The notes beneath the pieces are model-generated. The model saw only the letters and a program-made list of their open reading frames with translations. It was not told where the DNA came from and searched no databases. A program made the translations under genes and the position numbers. Of a DNA stretch of 64,000 nucleotides, positions 1 to 11,889 are shown piece after piece (the stretch's first letter is position 1; every line of letters begins with the position of its first letter). Origin of the DNA: Chrysaora quinquecirrha (taxonomy: Eukaryota > Cnidaria > Scyphozoa > Semaeostomeae > Pelagiidae); contig JACTAT010000039.1 of assembly GCA_014526335.1 (NCBI GenBank), forward strand, positions 451,926 to 515,925, read 5' to 3'.

Positions 1-500
1 TATTTTTGCAAACCCAAAAACTTTAATTGACGTTATGAACAGAAAAGATAAATATTGCTATTTAGTTTGTGACCTTTCTGTTTGATTAGTGTCAAATGAT
101 AACCACAACGACATGAATGAAATATTACGTGAATAAACTTGCTATTAGACTGAGGAAGAGAGACAAAATAAATTGCCACTGATTCATGTACAGATCAGTT
201 TATCGCTCAACTCATTGTATCTTCGTTTGTAAAAAAGAACAATGTTTTCTTCTTCGAATTTATATTCATATATTAGATAATTCATATCATATGTTAGATA
301 TATTTTATTCATGTTTTGTTAATATATATGTATTAGACATTTTACGCAAATGAACCAAAACTGTGATTCTTACACTTATATGATGAAATATTAAAGCAGT
401 GTGAAGGTTCTCATGGCTAAAAACGCACGGTTTAGCTTCCGAATTGCATTTCTTGTCAATGAGAATCGTTTAAAAACGAAAATTCTCGGCAACCGCTACG
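1..500. other. A+T-rich sequence, no gene seen
   Basis: This stretch has many stops in all frames and no recognisable protein, RNA or repeat. It would lie upstream of, or within the first intron of, the TIMP-like gene whose last exon starts at 1630. Confidence 0.5.
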
Positions 501-522
501 AGAGTGCTTCTTGATTACTCGG

Positions 523-1346
523 GCCCTCCACATTACTTCAAGATAGCCTCCACATTACTCCGCAACCACCACATTATTGATGATATCCTCCACATCACTG
601 ATGATAGCCTCCACATTACTTTAAGATAGCCTCCACAATACTCCGCAGCCACCACATTACGGAAAGATAGTCCTCCACATTACTGAACATCCTCCACGTT
701 ACTGAAAGATAGCCCTCCACGTTACTGATGATAGCCTCCACATTACTCCGCAACCACCACATTATTGATGATATCCTCCACATCACTGATGATAGCCTCC
801 ACATTACTTTAAGATAGCCTCCACAATACTCCGCAGCCACCACATTACGGAAAGATAGTCCTCCACATTACTGAACATCCTCCACGTTACTGAAAGATAG
901 TTACCCTCCACATTACTTCAAGATAGCCTCCACATTACTCCGCAACCACCACATTATGAGATATCCTCCACCACATTACTTCAAGATAGCCACCACATTA
1001 CGGAAAGATAGTCCTCCACATTACTGAACATCCTCCACGTTACTGAAAGATAGCCCTCCACGTTACTTATGATAGCCCTCCACATTACTTCAAGATAGCC
1101 TCCACATTACTCCGCAACCGCCACATCACTGATGATATCCTCCACATTACTGAAAGATAGCCTCCACATTACTGCGCACCTCCACATTACTGAAAGATAG
1201 CCTCCACATTACTGAACATCCTCCACATTACTGCAAAAATCCTCCACCTTACTGATGATATCCTCCACATTACTGAACACCCTCCACATTACTGCGAAAA
1301 TCCTCCACATTACTGCACATCCTCCACAATACTGCGCAGACATTAC
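523..1346. repeat. CCTCCACATTACT minisatellite with higher-order structure
   Basis: The short unit CCTCCACATTACTG, joined by AAGATAG or ATGATA linkers, recurs dozens of times. A larger block repeats almost exactly at a shift of about 188 bp (from about 558 and again from about 746), so there is a higher-order unit. Open frames across it are only a by-product of the repeat. A related, more diverged array lies at 42,420-43,050. The array sits 5' of the TIMP-like exon, probably in its intron. Confidence 0.9.
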
Positions 1347-1629
1347 CTAGGGTGAAAAATCAACCAAATTCATACACAAGGGCTTGAAATTTCCCGATTT
1401 TCATGCAAATGGGTCAGAAATCCTTGAAAATCCTATCATACAAATGGGTCCTTTTGTCAAAGTCCAGATTCACGTCTAATCATGGACACATTGAAGTACC
1501 CCCCGGGAGTCGAGTTTTTTGAAGAAAAAGCAATAATAATACGTATTCTCAGCTAAAATTGGCCTAGTACTCAAGTTTTTATGTTAGTTCTTCCGACATG
1601 CTGAATGACTATATTGGTTCTTTTTTTAG

Positions 1630-2225
1630 TCGTAAGAGCTGGGGTTCTGTCCGACAAGATTTCCTCGAGACCTGCAAAATCAGCAAAAGACTTTAACTGG
1701 TTCCCACTGGCGCATTACGAAATCCTTATAACACGTGTTTTCAAAGGCTCAGACAAAATCAAGAAACTGCTTGGCATAAAAAATTCCACCACAAATATAA
1801 TCCCAATGAAGAGATTCAAAATGAAGGTCCACACAGCGAAATACGACAGTTTGTGTGGTACGGAGCTGAAGAAAGGCGTCAAATATTTGCTATCCGGATA
1901 CGTTTATGGCGGGAAAATGAGAATCGGCCTATGCAACTGGATTCGCCCATTTCACGAGCTAACCAAGACGGAGCATCGTGGAATTCGTGGAAAATTCGAT
2001 TGCTCTTGCTCCACAGCGCCTTGTTGGGGTGGTGGACACGAGCACTGCCCCCAGAACAATGACCGTTGCTATTGGGGTCTGAATGGGCACACTGAATACG
2101 ATTCCTGCATGCTAAAACATGGACTCTGCTTGCGACGTAACAATAAATGTGGCTGGGTTCTTGAAGAGCCTTACAAGGCATGCGCTAATAGTGAGAAGAG
2201 TTTCGAAAAGTTTCCCATGCCGTAA
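1630..2225 (+). CDS. TIMP-like metalloproteinase inhibitor, last exon (partial)
   Basis: A tissue inhibitor of metalloproteinases is a secreted inhibitor whose N-terminal Cys-x-Cys wedge chelates the protease zinc. The exon starts after a pyrimidine-rich acceptor (TTCTTTTTTTAG, AG at 1628-1629) in phase 1, the same phase as the second TIMP gene here. It encodes the end of the family's VIRAK-type strand, a tyrosine-rich strand ending in VFKG, LCG, KYLLSG, LCNW and the C-terminal cysteine-rich domain. About eleven cysteines are visible. The first exon (signal peptide and CxC...HPQ...FC) was not found in 1-1600 and is probably outside the window, so the copy is partial rather than proven broken. 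The stop is TAA at 2223-2225. An ATG at 1605 falls in the intron side and is not the start. The family assignment is firm; inhibitory activity is untested. Confidence 0.85.
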
Positions 2226-2470
2226 TGCAGAGAGCGATACAAAAGCACTGCTCTTGCGGATATGTTATCAGCATCAGTCAATAGGACAATAAGCGTTGAA
2301 CGTTTGACTCAAGTGTAAATTCAAATACAGCGAACTTTGGAGTTGAGGTGTTTCGTATGAGGGACAGAATCAGAACTGCCAACGTTCTACTGTATTCTGT
2401 ATATTGTGATAAAAAGTTTGCAGAGCAAACTTGTAGACTGCTTATTTTAAAACTCTTTTTAGATTTTGGT
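2226..2470. other. 3' flank of TIMP-like exon, no gene seen
   Basis: This is the 3' UTR and intergenic sequence following the TAA. No coding signal is seen before the MITE that starts at 2481. Confidence 0.4.
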
Positions 2471-2480
2471 AAGGGATATG

Positions 2481-2621
2481 TAGACTTACTACATGAGTCG
2501 TAGTTATCGCTATTGAATTGAATTGCTGGACGCTCAAACTAACAACATGACTGTAGCGAACAACAACAACATCAATTCAATTCAATGTGAGCGAAAGTTA
2601 GGGACTTGGGAAGCAAGTCTA
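2481..2621. mobile_element. 141-bp MITE with perfect 9-bp target duplication
   Basis: The element is bounded by imperfect inverted repeats beginning TAGACTTACTACATGAGTCG on the left, and TAGACTTGCTTCCCAAGTCC when the right end is read on the other strand. Both sides carry an identical 9-bp direct repeat, AGGGATATG (2472-2480 and 2622-2630). A 9-bp duplication is typical of Mutator-like elements. The interior is shared with the copy at 45,423-45,571 (AATTCAATTCAAT, GCGAACAACAACAACAT). There is no coding capacity. Confidence 0.85.
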
Positions 2622-2630
2622 AGGGATATG

Positions 2631-3680
2631 TTCAAGCTTTTCAACCAACGGTTTTACGAGCTTTTGCCAAAACAGTTTTTGGCGCAATTGACGATTTCGA
2701 AAAATATAGCGTCAGGAGGCTTTTAACCATGATGCATTGGGCTCACACGAATTTCTATGGAAACACTAAATTCCGCTATGGAACGCAATGCATTGACCAT
2801 GGTCAAAAGACCCTGACGCCATCATTTCTGGACTCGTCTATTATGTTTATGCCACTTGTTTTCTACTCTCTGCAAGTGACCAACAATTTAAGCGTGAGAG
2901 GCTCCAGACAGAAAAATGAGAAAATAAGCAAAGAGAGTCCTTTGTACGGATAGGGCCTCAATATAAGTAGATTTATCCGTGTTTTAATCAAAATATATCT
3001 CTATAGACACTTTAATGAGACTTAACTTAAGTCATGCTTCTAATAATTCTACCCATTAACTGTAGAGACCTCAAAACAATTCAACACTAGGTATGTGCTA
3101 AACTGGAAGTGCCACACGCTCTATCACATCACTCCATGCCTAAGATTCCCCACAAATTTTTGTCCCTTTGTTTATTCTCGACTTAACTTCCTCTTTAAGG
3201 CCACGCATAAACGCCACAGGGTAACAAGGCAATAAAACAAATCCAATTGTATAACGAGAAATAGCTTTGCATCGATCGATTTTTAGGCTGAATGTAATAA
3301 CATAGCCTCGTATTGTTAAATTGTATATATTTTCATTTGGAGGCTAGGGCAGTGTCATTTTATACCACTATATACCCTATGTTCGAACTAGCTATTATTG
3401 AGTACCTATTAAATTAAATTCAATATCAACGAAACTTATTTGCATTTGTGTATACTTTTTGTAGTTTACCCAATTAGCAAATGGAAGGTGTAGTGTAAAA
3501 TTTTAGACGGTAGAAATCTTGAGAAAATTCAAAATTAAGAAATTTGGAAAAAACGGAAAAGTAATTTTTGACTGACTTCCTACCTAATAAACAATAACAA
3601 GAAATCTAGAAACATTTCTGCTCCCTTCCTAGGCATTGTGAATTCTTGCGTCTTATTAGTTGAAAATTGAAGGGGAACAA
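2631..3680. other. Gene-free intergenic sequence
   Basis: Short open frames exist (one at 2606-2953 starts inside the MITE) but show no domain, splice pattern or repeat relation that would support a gene. Confidence 0.4.
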
Positions 3681-3799
3681 TAGACTTACTACCTGAGTCG
3701 TTGTTATCGCTATTGAGTTCAAATGCTGGACGATCCGACCTCGGTTTGGTGCTAGCCTCGGTTTGATGAGCGATAACTTGGACTCAGGTAATAAGTCTA
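3681..3799. mobile_element. 119-bp MITE, same terminal family as 2481-2621
   Basis: The ends are nearly perfect 31-bp inverted repeats, TAGACTTACTACCTGAGTCG... and its complement ...CGACTCAGGTAATAAGTCTA with a few changes. The interior is shorter than in the other copies. The flanks share only a short AACAA, so a 9-bp duplication is not visible here. Confidence 0.8.
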
Positions 3800-4039
3800 A
3801 CAAAGAAAGCAAAGCATGTTCATTTGTGAGTGCTCAGGTGGAACCGGGTTGCACGCTCCCAACCAAGTTTTTCAGTGGCTATCTCTAAAATATGGATTAT
3901 GGAATGATGGAGTGGAATGATGGAATGATGGAATGGAATGATGGAATGGTATCAAAATGCATAAATGCAAAAGAAAAGCAATTTCCAAACACATCGCGAC
4001 AATATTTTTAATTTTGAAAGTATAATGAAACAAAAACAG

Positions 4040-5790
4040 AGCCATTCCATATTTTAGAAAAATATGGAATGGCGAATTTTCTCAAAAATTACTCGCTTCT
4101 TTTTGCTGAAACCTTCCTCCAAGGGTTGTATATGCCTTACAAACACATCTGAGTAGAAATTAAGAAGATTTGGAGTCAATTGAAGGAGTTACGAGGCCAT
4201 TCCATATTTTAGAAAAATATGGAATGGCGAATTTTCTCAAAAATTACTCGCTTCTTTTTGCTGAAACCTTCCCGCTAGGGTTGTATATGCCTTACAAACA
4301 CATCTGAGTAGAAATTAAGAAGATTTGGAGTCAATTGAAGGAATAATAAGGCCATTCCATATTTTAGAAAAATATGGAATGGCGAATTTTCTCAAAAATT
4401 ACTTGCTCCTTTTTGCTGAAACCTTCCCGCTAGGGTTGTATATGCCTTACAAACACATCTGAGTAGAAATTAAGAAGATTTGGAGTCAATTGAAGGAGTT
4501 ACGAGGCCATTCCATATTTTAGAAAAATATGGAATGGCGAATTTTCTCAAAAATTACTCGCTTCTTTTTGCTGAAACCTTCCCCTAGGGTTCTATAAGCC
4601 TTACAAACACATCTGAGTAGAAATTAAGAAGATTTGGAGTCAATTGAAGGAATAATAAGGCCATTCCATATTTTAGAAAAATATGGAATGGCGAATTTTC
4701 TCAAAATTACTCGCTTCTTTTGCTGAAACCTTCCCCTAGGGTTGTATATGCCTTACAAACACATCTGAGTAGAAATTAAGAAGATTTGGAGTCAATTGAA
4801 GGAATAATAAGGCCATTCCATATTTTAGAAAAATATGGAATGGCGAATTTTCTCAAAAATTACTCGCTTCTTTTTGCTGAAACCTTCCCCCAAGGGTTGT
4901 ATATGCCTTACAAACACATCTGAGTAGAAATTAAGAAGATTTTGAGTCAATTGAAGGAATAATAAGGCCATTCCATATTTTAGAAAAATATGGAATGGCG
5001 AAGTTTCTCAAAAATTACTCGCTTCTTTTTGCTGAAACCTTTCCCCCTAGGGTTGTATATGACTAACAAACACATCTGAGTAGAATTTATGAAGGATTGG
5101 AGTCAATTGAAGGAGTTACGAGGCCATTCCATATTTTAGAAAAATATGGAATGGCGAATTTTCTCAAAATTACTCGCTTCTTTTGCTGAAACCTTTCCCC
5201 TAGGGTTGTATATGCCTTACAAACACATCTGAGTAGAAATTAAGAAGATTTGGAGTCAATTGAAGGCCATTCCATATTTTAGAAAATATGGAATGGCGAA
5301 TTCTCAAAAAGGCCATTCCACTTGCTCTTTTTGCTGAAACCTTTCCCTAGGGTTGTATATGCCTTACAAACACATCTGAGTAGGAAGATTTGGAGTCAAT
5401 TGAAGGAATAATAAGGCCATTCCATATTTTAGAAAAATATGGAATGGCGAATTCTCAAAATTACTCGCTTCTTTTGCTGAAACCTTCCCCAAGGGTTGTA
5501 TATGCCTTACAAACACATCTGAGTAGAAATTAAGAAGATTTGGAGTCAATTGAAGGAATAATAAGGCCATTCCATATTTTAGAAAAATATGGAATGGCGA
5601 ATTCTCAAAATTACTCGCTTCTTTTTGCTGAAACCTTCCCCAAGGGTTGTATATGCCTTACAAACACATCTGAGTAGAAATTAAGAAGATGAGTCAATTG
5701 AAGGAATAATAAGGCCATTCCATATTTTAGAAAAATATGGAATGGCGAAGTTTCTCAAAAATTGCTCGCTTCTTTATCCTGAAACCTTCC
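4040..5790 (+). repeat. About 11 tandem units with a palindromic core
   Basis: Each unit of about 150 bp contains the perfect palindrome-like core GCCATTCCATATTTT-AGA-AAAATATGGAATGGC, then AATTACTCGCTTC, GCTGAAACCTTCCC, GTATATGCCTTACAAACACA and GGAGTCAATTGAAGGA. Units differ by small indels and by GGAATAATAA versus GGAGTTACGA junctions. Several units at 5230-5700 are shortened. They form the left arm of the fold-back element. Confidence 0.88.
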
Positions 5791-6239
5791 TCCAGGGGTA
5801 AAATAAAACTTTCAAACACATCTCAGAATAAATAATCAAGGTTTGGAGTAGAGGAACTACGAGTTGTAAAAGTTGGTATTTTTTTGCTCAGCTAAAGTAT
5901 ATGCGAGTGAGAAAAACTTGCAAAATCAAGTCATCGAATTCGAACATTATTTATGTCAAACTTTCGATTTGTGCGTTTTACCATAGTTAACTTATGCACT
6001 GCATCAATACAGTAATTTTACAATTCCTTGTTTTGCAGCTAGCCTACCATATTTACAAATGTGATATGAATGATTGCATATTTGCGTCGCCATTAGTCTG
6101 AATTTTTCAAGTGGATCTGTCAAATTATCAATCAGACCAGACCACAGTGGTTATGGCCGCCCTGTACAGTAGTGCTTAACTTGGAAATTAGCATTTTCCT
6201 TGAGAATCATGTTTCAAGCTTCCGTCCAGTATTTCTCGA

Positions 6240-7160
6240 TTTTGAGATAATTTCTACTCGGGTGTGTTTGTAAGGCTTATACAACCCTAGCGGGAAGGTT
6301 TCAGCAAAAAGGAGCAAGTAATTTTTGAGAAAATTCGCCATTCCATATTTTTCTAAAATATGGAATGGCCTCGTAACTCCTTCAATTGACTCCAAACCTT
6401 CATAAATTCTACTTAGATGTGTTTGTAAGGCATATACAACCCTAGGGGAAAGGTTTCAGCAAAAAGAAGCGAGTAATTTTTGAGGAAATTCGCCATTCCA
6501 TATTTTTCTAAAATATGGAATGGCCTCGTAACTCCTTCAATTGACTCCAAATCTTCTTAATTTCTACTCAGATGTGTTTGTAAGGCATATACAACCCTAG
6601 GGGAAAGGTTTCAGCAAAAGAAGCGAGTAATTTTTGAGGAATTCGCCATTCCATATTTTTCTAAAATATGGAATGGCCTCGTAACTCCTTCAATTGACTC
6701 CAAATCTTCTTAATTTCTACTCAGATGTGTTTGTAAGGTTTATACAACCCTAGGGGAAGGTTTCAGCAAAAAGAAGCGAGTAATTTTGAGAATTCGCCAT
6801 TCCATATTTTTCTAAAATATGGAATGGCCTTATTATTCCTTCAATTGACTCCAAATCTTCTTAATTTCTACTCAGATGTGTTTGTAAGGTTTATACAACC
6901 CTAGCGGGAAGGTTTCAGTTTATACAACCCTAGCGGGAAGGTTTCAAAAAGAAGCGAGTAATTTTGAGAATTCGCCATTCCATATTTTTCTAAAATATGG
7001 AATGGCCTCGTAACTCCTTCAATTGACTCCAAATCTTCTTAATTTCTACTCAGATGTGTTTGTAAGGCATATACAACCCTTGGAGGAAGGTTTCAGCAAA
7101 AGAAGCGAGTAATTTTTGAGAATTCGCCATTCCATATTTTTCTAAAATATGGAATGGCTC
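6240..7160 (-). repeat. Inverted array of the same palindrome-core units
   Basis: Five to six units are the reverse complement of those at 4040-5790. They end in the palindromic core beside the inverted ATTTTTAATT/GCGACAAT terminal stretch. They form the right arm of the fold-back element. Confidence 0.87.
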
Positions 7161-7339
7161 TGTTTTTGTTTCATTATACTTTCAAAATTAAAAATATTGT
7201 CGCGATGTGTTTGGAAATTGCTTTTCTTTTGCATTTATGCATTTTGATACCATTCCATCATTCCATTCCATCATTCCATCATTCCACTCCATCATTCCAT
7301 AATCCATATTTTAGAGATAGCCGGAGAATTATAACCCCA

Positions 7340-7560
7340 TGGCAACCCACATTAACCAACATTGTCACGTTACAGTTAACCCACATTATTACCAATATCA
7401 ACCAAAATTCTTATGGAAAAGTTGACCCTCATTGTTACTCAAACTTAACCCAATTTGTTACGGAGTACATGAACCACATTGTAACCCACATCAATCTTCA
7501 TTGTTACAAAGCAGTTACCCTACATTGTTACCAACATTTCGCAACAGTTACACATAGTTG
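7340..7560. repeat. Degenerate ACCCACATTGTTAC minisatellite
   Basis: ACATT followed by GTTAC or ATTACC and then ACCCAC recurs with loose spacing (for example AACCCACATTATTACC, GTAACCCACATC, CTACATTGTTACC). It lies directly outside the right end of the fold-back element and resembles the CCACATTACT arrays elsewhere in the window. Confidence 0.6.
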
Positions 7561-7599
7561 GATATTGTTCTTTTTCATTCGGTTTGTTTGAATGGCCTT

Positions 7600-8730
7600 C
7601 GCTTCATCTTCAGCCAAATTTACTATATACTTGATAGGGCAAATTTTAGTTTATTCTTAGGCAAAGGCAAATTTTGAATGCTAATCGTAACAAAGAAAGC
7701 ACAGATGCAAGCAACAAAGCAATCTTTATTTTTTAACGCCGATTAGGGTTCTGTTCTGGCCGCAATACAGCGAACGTGGACCTATAAACTTGATCCCTCA
7801 GATGGACATTCTAGAAAGAATACCCAGGGTACTAATTTACCAACCTCGGAAGAATGGACAGCTGAGTTGACTGTAGGCTTGCGGAGAGTGTTTCCGAAAT
7901 ATTCAAACCGACCAACTGAACGCCTTGAATACTCGGCAACAGCATCGGCCACAGCATGGTATAGAAGAGGTTTTTAACAAAAAAGTGACGACTTACCATT
8001 TCGCTATAACTTTGATAAAAAGTTTGTTCGATCAAGGGAAAATCTTCCTTGCCAAGTCGTTTCTGTATTTTGAGCAACTGGGCGTACTACACGGGGAAGA
8101 AAAAATTTAGATCAGCAAACTCAATCATTTTAACATACTGATGAATAGGGGATGGGACTGGAACGGCAAGGGAGGCGGTATGGAGCTGAAGTGCTTTTGA
8201 GCACGCCAAATTCTGAATAAGTCTATGCTGAAGAAATGAGCGCATCGACAAGTATAGAACTGGCTGACGCGTGAAATGATATTAAAACGGCATTGAATTT
8301 TAGGCATCGAAATGATATATGTTACAAAAACTAAGAGCTTCTTCGTAGACCCTGGAACATTTTGTTTCAACAATCAACCTTCAAAACATTTAGCAAAGCA
8401 GATTTCAAAATTCAGTTTTTTCTTCGAATGGAATTTTCCTTCAATTTTGAGTCTCTGCGTCCCCATTCCATGAAGTCTTAATGCAATTTTCTTACCATCA
8501 AAGGTTTTTCCATAAAACTATATGTCGCTTCAAGAGAATTTAACGCCGGTACATTTCCATGCATTAGTCCGAATAGGAAATGTTTCGCATCCGCTTTCGG
8601 TTCAACTCCTCGGATCCTTTCTCTAGTCAGGACAAAATCAGGTCGGAAAGATCTAGGAAAGAAAGAATTATCTTGAGAGCTGTTGGCTGGCTTTGAAGCT
8701 TGTTGCTTGTTTTTGTTTATGCAGCTTATA
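7600..8730. other. Gene-free intergenic sequence
   Basis: There are only short open frames, with no domain, splice-consistent exon or repeat family recognised. Confidence 0.4.
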
Positions 8731-8734
8731 TAGG

Positions 8735-9600
8735 GTAAGGTAGTGAAGTGTAGTGTAATGTAGCGTAGTGTAGTGTAGTGAAGTGTAGTGCAGTGAAGAG
8801 TAGTGTAGTGTAGTGTAATGCAGTGAAGAGTAGTGCAGTGTAGTGTAATGCAGTTAGTTTAGTGTAGCATAGTGTATCGTAGTGTGGTACAGTATATTAT
8901 AGTGTTGAGTTGTGTAGTGTAGCATACATAGTAGAGTGTAGTGTTGTTCGCTGAAGCGTAATGTATGGCGTATAAAGTATAGAAGTGTAGAAGCAGGTAT
9001 AGTGTTGTGCAGTATAGTGTAGTGTACTGTACTGCGATGTGGTGTAGTTAAGCGTATCGATATATAATGTTTGGTGTAATATGATGTAATGTGATGTTGT
9101 CAATTGAAGTGTAGGGTAGTATAGTACCGTAGAATGTAGTGTAGTTTAGCATAATATAGTGTAGGTCAGTGTACTAACTAATGTATTGTACAATATAATA
9201 TAGCGTAAGAAATAGCTTTAGCTAATGCAGCTTAGTATAGTTAGTGTAACTTTGCATAGTATAGAAGTTAGTACAGTAATACAGTTAGAGTAGTGTATTG
9301 CATTGTATTGTAGTGCAGTGTTGTTTAGCAGACCGTAGTGTATCGCAGTGAAAAGTGATGTAGCGTAGTGTAGTGTAGTGTATTGCAGTGTAGTGTAGTG
9401 TAGCGTAGTGCAGTGCAGTAAAGTGTTATTTTGTACATCGAGTGTGGTTGGAATTCAATTTATAGTGTATTTGATTGTAGTGTAGTGTAGTGTATTACAG
9501 TGTAGTGCAATTTGTATTGTATAGTTGAGCAGCGTACAGTAACAGCGCAATGCAATGCAGTGAAATGTAGCGTAGATGCAACGTTTACTGTTGTGTAGCG
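8735..9600. repeat. Degenerate TAGTG pentamer satellite
   Basis: GTAGTGTAGTG and variants (GTAATG, GCAGTG, GTATTG, GTAGAG) fill the stretch, with the purest runs at 8735-8830 and 9350-9420. Between them the pentamer register is blurred by substitutions. Confidence 0.9.
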
Positions 9601-11640
9601 AATTCGGATGAGCATGCGTATACGAAACCATTATCGCTTGAAAGCAATAACAACGGAACCACGTTCAACCAACTATTGGTGCATGGTGAACATGATGTTC
9701 GCGATAATGTTCAAGCAATAGAAACTTTGCATATACTATGCACAGAGTATTTTTCTTATCCTAGAAAGAAATACGATTGAAAATACCTTGAGACGAAAGC
9801 TCCATTTCGAATAACTCGCATACTGACTGTGACACCCTTTTCATGCGATGAAACGATACTGAGCTCAGAGAAAGTGGCCTAGAATACAAAATCAACATCA
9901 TACATGTCAGAAAGAGGAAACATATTCTACAATCTTGGACAAAATCTATTGGAACAGCGTGAATATGATCTTCATTACTGCGAAAATATTTGGGGCTTCT
10001 TAAAACTGTGACTTTGAATTTCAATGGATTCCCCCGTATAGAAAGGCAGGGAGTACCCCACTGGGATTTTTCACCCCCCCCCCCCCCCCCACATACTCCC
10101 TTAATTAAGAGGACCTCTGAGCCTAAAACAGATAAACTCTTACTTGCTCAACTCGAATGTCAAAGGCATTTCCATGTAAAGTTCTACCTTTCAGCAGCTT
10201 CACCCTAGAAATAAAGTATTACAATTTTACCATAAACATGATTCTGCGTTCTGCCATAGATAGGAAAACATTTATAAGATCACCCAGAGTGTGCGGAAAA
10301 TGACAACGTGGATTGTTTTCGAATAATTGGCAGGGCTAGAATCATGGCAGGGGTATCTTAATATGTTTGAGGTACGGGGACGTGTCATTATTTAGAGCTA
10401 CCTTTATTCTGAAAAGTGTGGAAATATCGATATTAGAAGCAAGTGCGGAATTATGGGTACCATTTCAGGAAAACTTTGGAATTATGGGTACTATTCTGGA
10501 GAAATTCGCAGAATCATTAGAAGGCATGCTTAGCGTTTATGAAGGGAATGTCCATACAGAGCTGATGTTGCACTTTAAACATTACATAGTTACAGTATCA
10601 ACAGGCGATTTTACGCGGAAATATGGGCATATGATTAATCATGTTTGCGGAATTATGGGTCACAATTTTTCAGACATGGGCGGAATTATGGGTCAAATTT
10701 TTCAACTAAAATGGCACGTCCTGTCCAAAACTAGGCTATACCCCCCAAGCAGAGCAATCAGCACATCCAACCCCCCTGCAGGCCACTTATACATTTCTCT
10801 TCATTCATAACCCACTAGTACACAATACTCAACAACACTACACAATAATACACAACCCAAGTACTCTTAGGTGCCTAATTGCTGGGGGGGGTCGGAATAG
10901 GGGGGTTGGAACTACCATCAGGATCTAATTGGCGGGGGATAAACAGGGGGTCGGACTTTGCTTGGCAAACTTTGTCTGGAAACTGCTGAAACGCAAAGCG
11001 AGGAACCCTATAGTGCTTATAGGCTAAGAAAATCCATAGTTCTAACCAACAAATTGAGTGTACAAGTGAAATTTCACATCAAGAACGTCAAAGTAAGTTT
11101 AGTAAAAATATCAGCTTCAATATTAAGGCAAACTTAATAAGCGGAGGGTCTTAATAAGAGCGGGGGTTGGAAATTTTCAAAAATTAATTATCCAAAAGGC
11201 AAGCGTTCCTAAGGCAGCTACCTTGCCTGTCCTGTCAATCAAAATCTATTTGACCAATCATTTCATCCGATTACTGACCAATCAGCTATCAGATTAGGTC
11301 TACCAGTCACGTGATTTTTCCCATAGCCCAGCTTGCTTCAAACTGAATAATACTTCATTTGATTTGAGATAAGCAGCTGTCTAAATACTCGCTTAATTAA
11401 AATGAGACACAGTTGGTGTCAAGTCAATTTTACAGAAAAATGCTTTGAACAACTTTTAACAAATTGCTTTGTTTAATCAGGGAAAAACAAATGATATGGT
11501 GAATATTAAATTTCAGAGAATATCAGCATTTTTCAACCATATAAATTAAGGATAGAAAGAGCAAATGCTTCTAAAATGTTTTTATTTTGCAGAGCTTGGT
11601 AGGAAGTTTGAAGGAATAAAACCAAAAGACAAAATTGGCT
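9601..11640. other. Gene-free region with homopolymer and G-run repeats
   Basis: There is a run of about 17-19 C near 10,074-10,091. The phrase GGAATTATGGGT recurs around 10,440-10,690, and G-rich stretches (GGGGGGGTCGG) lie at 10,880-11,165. No gene is supported. Confidence 0.45.
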
Positions 11641-11654
11641 GCTTCTATTGCCAA

Positions 11655-11880
11655 AAGAGGAAAAAGAGGAACGTGGAGGAACAAGAGGAACGAGGAAGAA
11701 TGAAGAGGAACGGGGATGAATAAAGAGGAACGAAGAGGAACAGGGAGGAACGAAGAGGAACGGAGAGAATGAAGAGGAACGGGGAGGAATGAAGAGAAAC
11801 AAGGAGGAACAAGGAGGAACGAGGAGGAACGAGGAGGAACGGGGAGGAATGAAGAGGAACGGAGAGGAATGAAGAGATCA
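11655..11880. repeat. GAGGAACG minisatellite
   Basis: Units of GAGGAACG or GAGGAATGAA alternate (GAGGAACGAAGAGGAACGGG and variants) for about 225 bp. The complementary strand gives spurious serine/phenylalanine-rich frames. Confidence 0.88.
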
Positions 11881-11889
11881 TTATTATTA

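Larger units (their letters stand above)
3877..7322. mobile_element. Fold-back element with tandem-repeat inverted arms
   Basis: The left end (GGCTATCTCTAAAATATGG, then GGAATGATGGAATGG repeats, then a stretch through ATGCATAAATGCAAAAG and ATCGCGACAATATTTTTAATT) is repeated in reverse complement at 7140-7322. Inside each end lies an array of units of about 150 bp. Left-arm units run in one orientation (about 4040-5790) and right-arm units in the opposite one (about 6240-7150). The central 5790-6235 is single-copy. This architecture matches fold-back (FB/Galileo-like) elements, whose long inverted repeats are built of tandem units. No transposase is seen, and no target duplication is obvious (CAGT before, GGAG after). 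Confidence 0.8.

Noticed and set aside
616..843. Minus-strand frame with repeated VMWR units
   Set aside because: Product of the CCTCCACATTACT minisatellite.
2606..2953. 115-codon plus-strand frame after the first TIMP exon
   Set aside because: It starts inside the 2481-2621 MITE and shows no domain or splice support.
3672..3808. A 9-bp duplication around the 3681-3799 MITE
   Set aside because: The flanks share only about five bases (AACAA), too short to claim.
4040..7160. CRISPR-like array of regular repeats
   Set aside because: The units are about 150 bp with no unique spacers, in inverted arms, in a eukaryotic context.
7154..7591. 145-codon plus-strand frame
   Set aside because: It runs through the end of the fold-back element and the ACATTGTTAC minisatellite.
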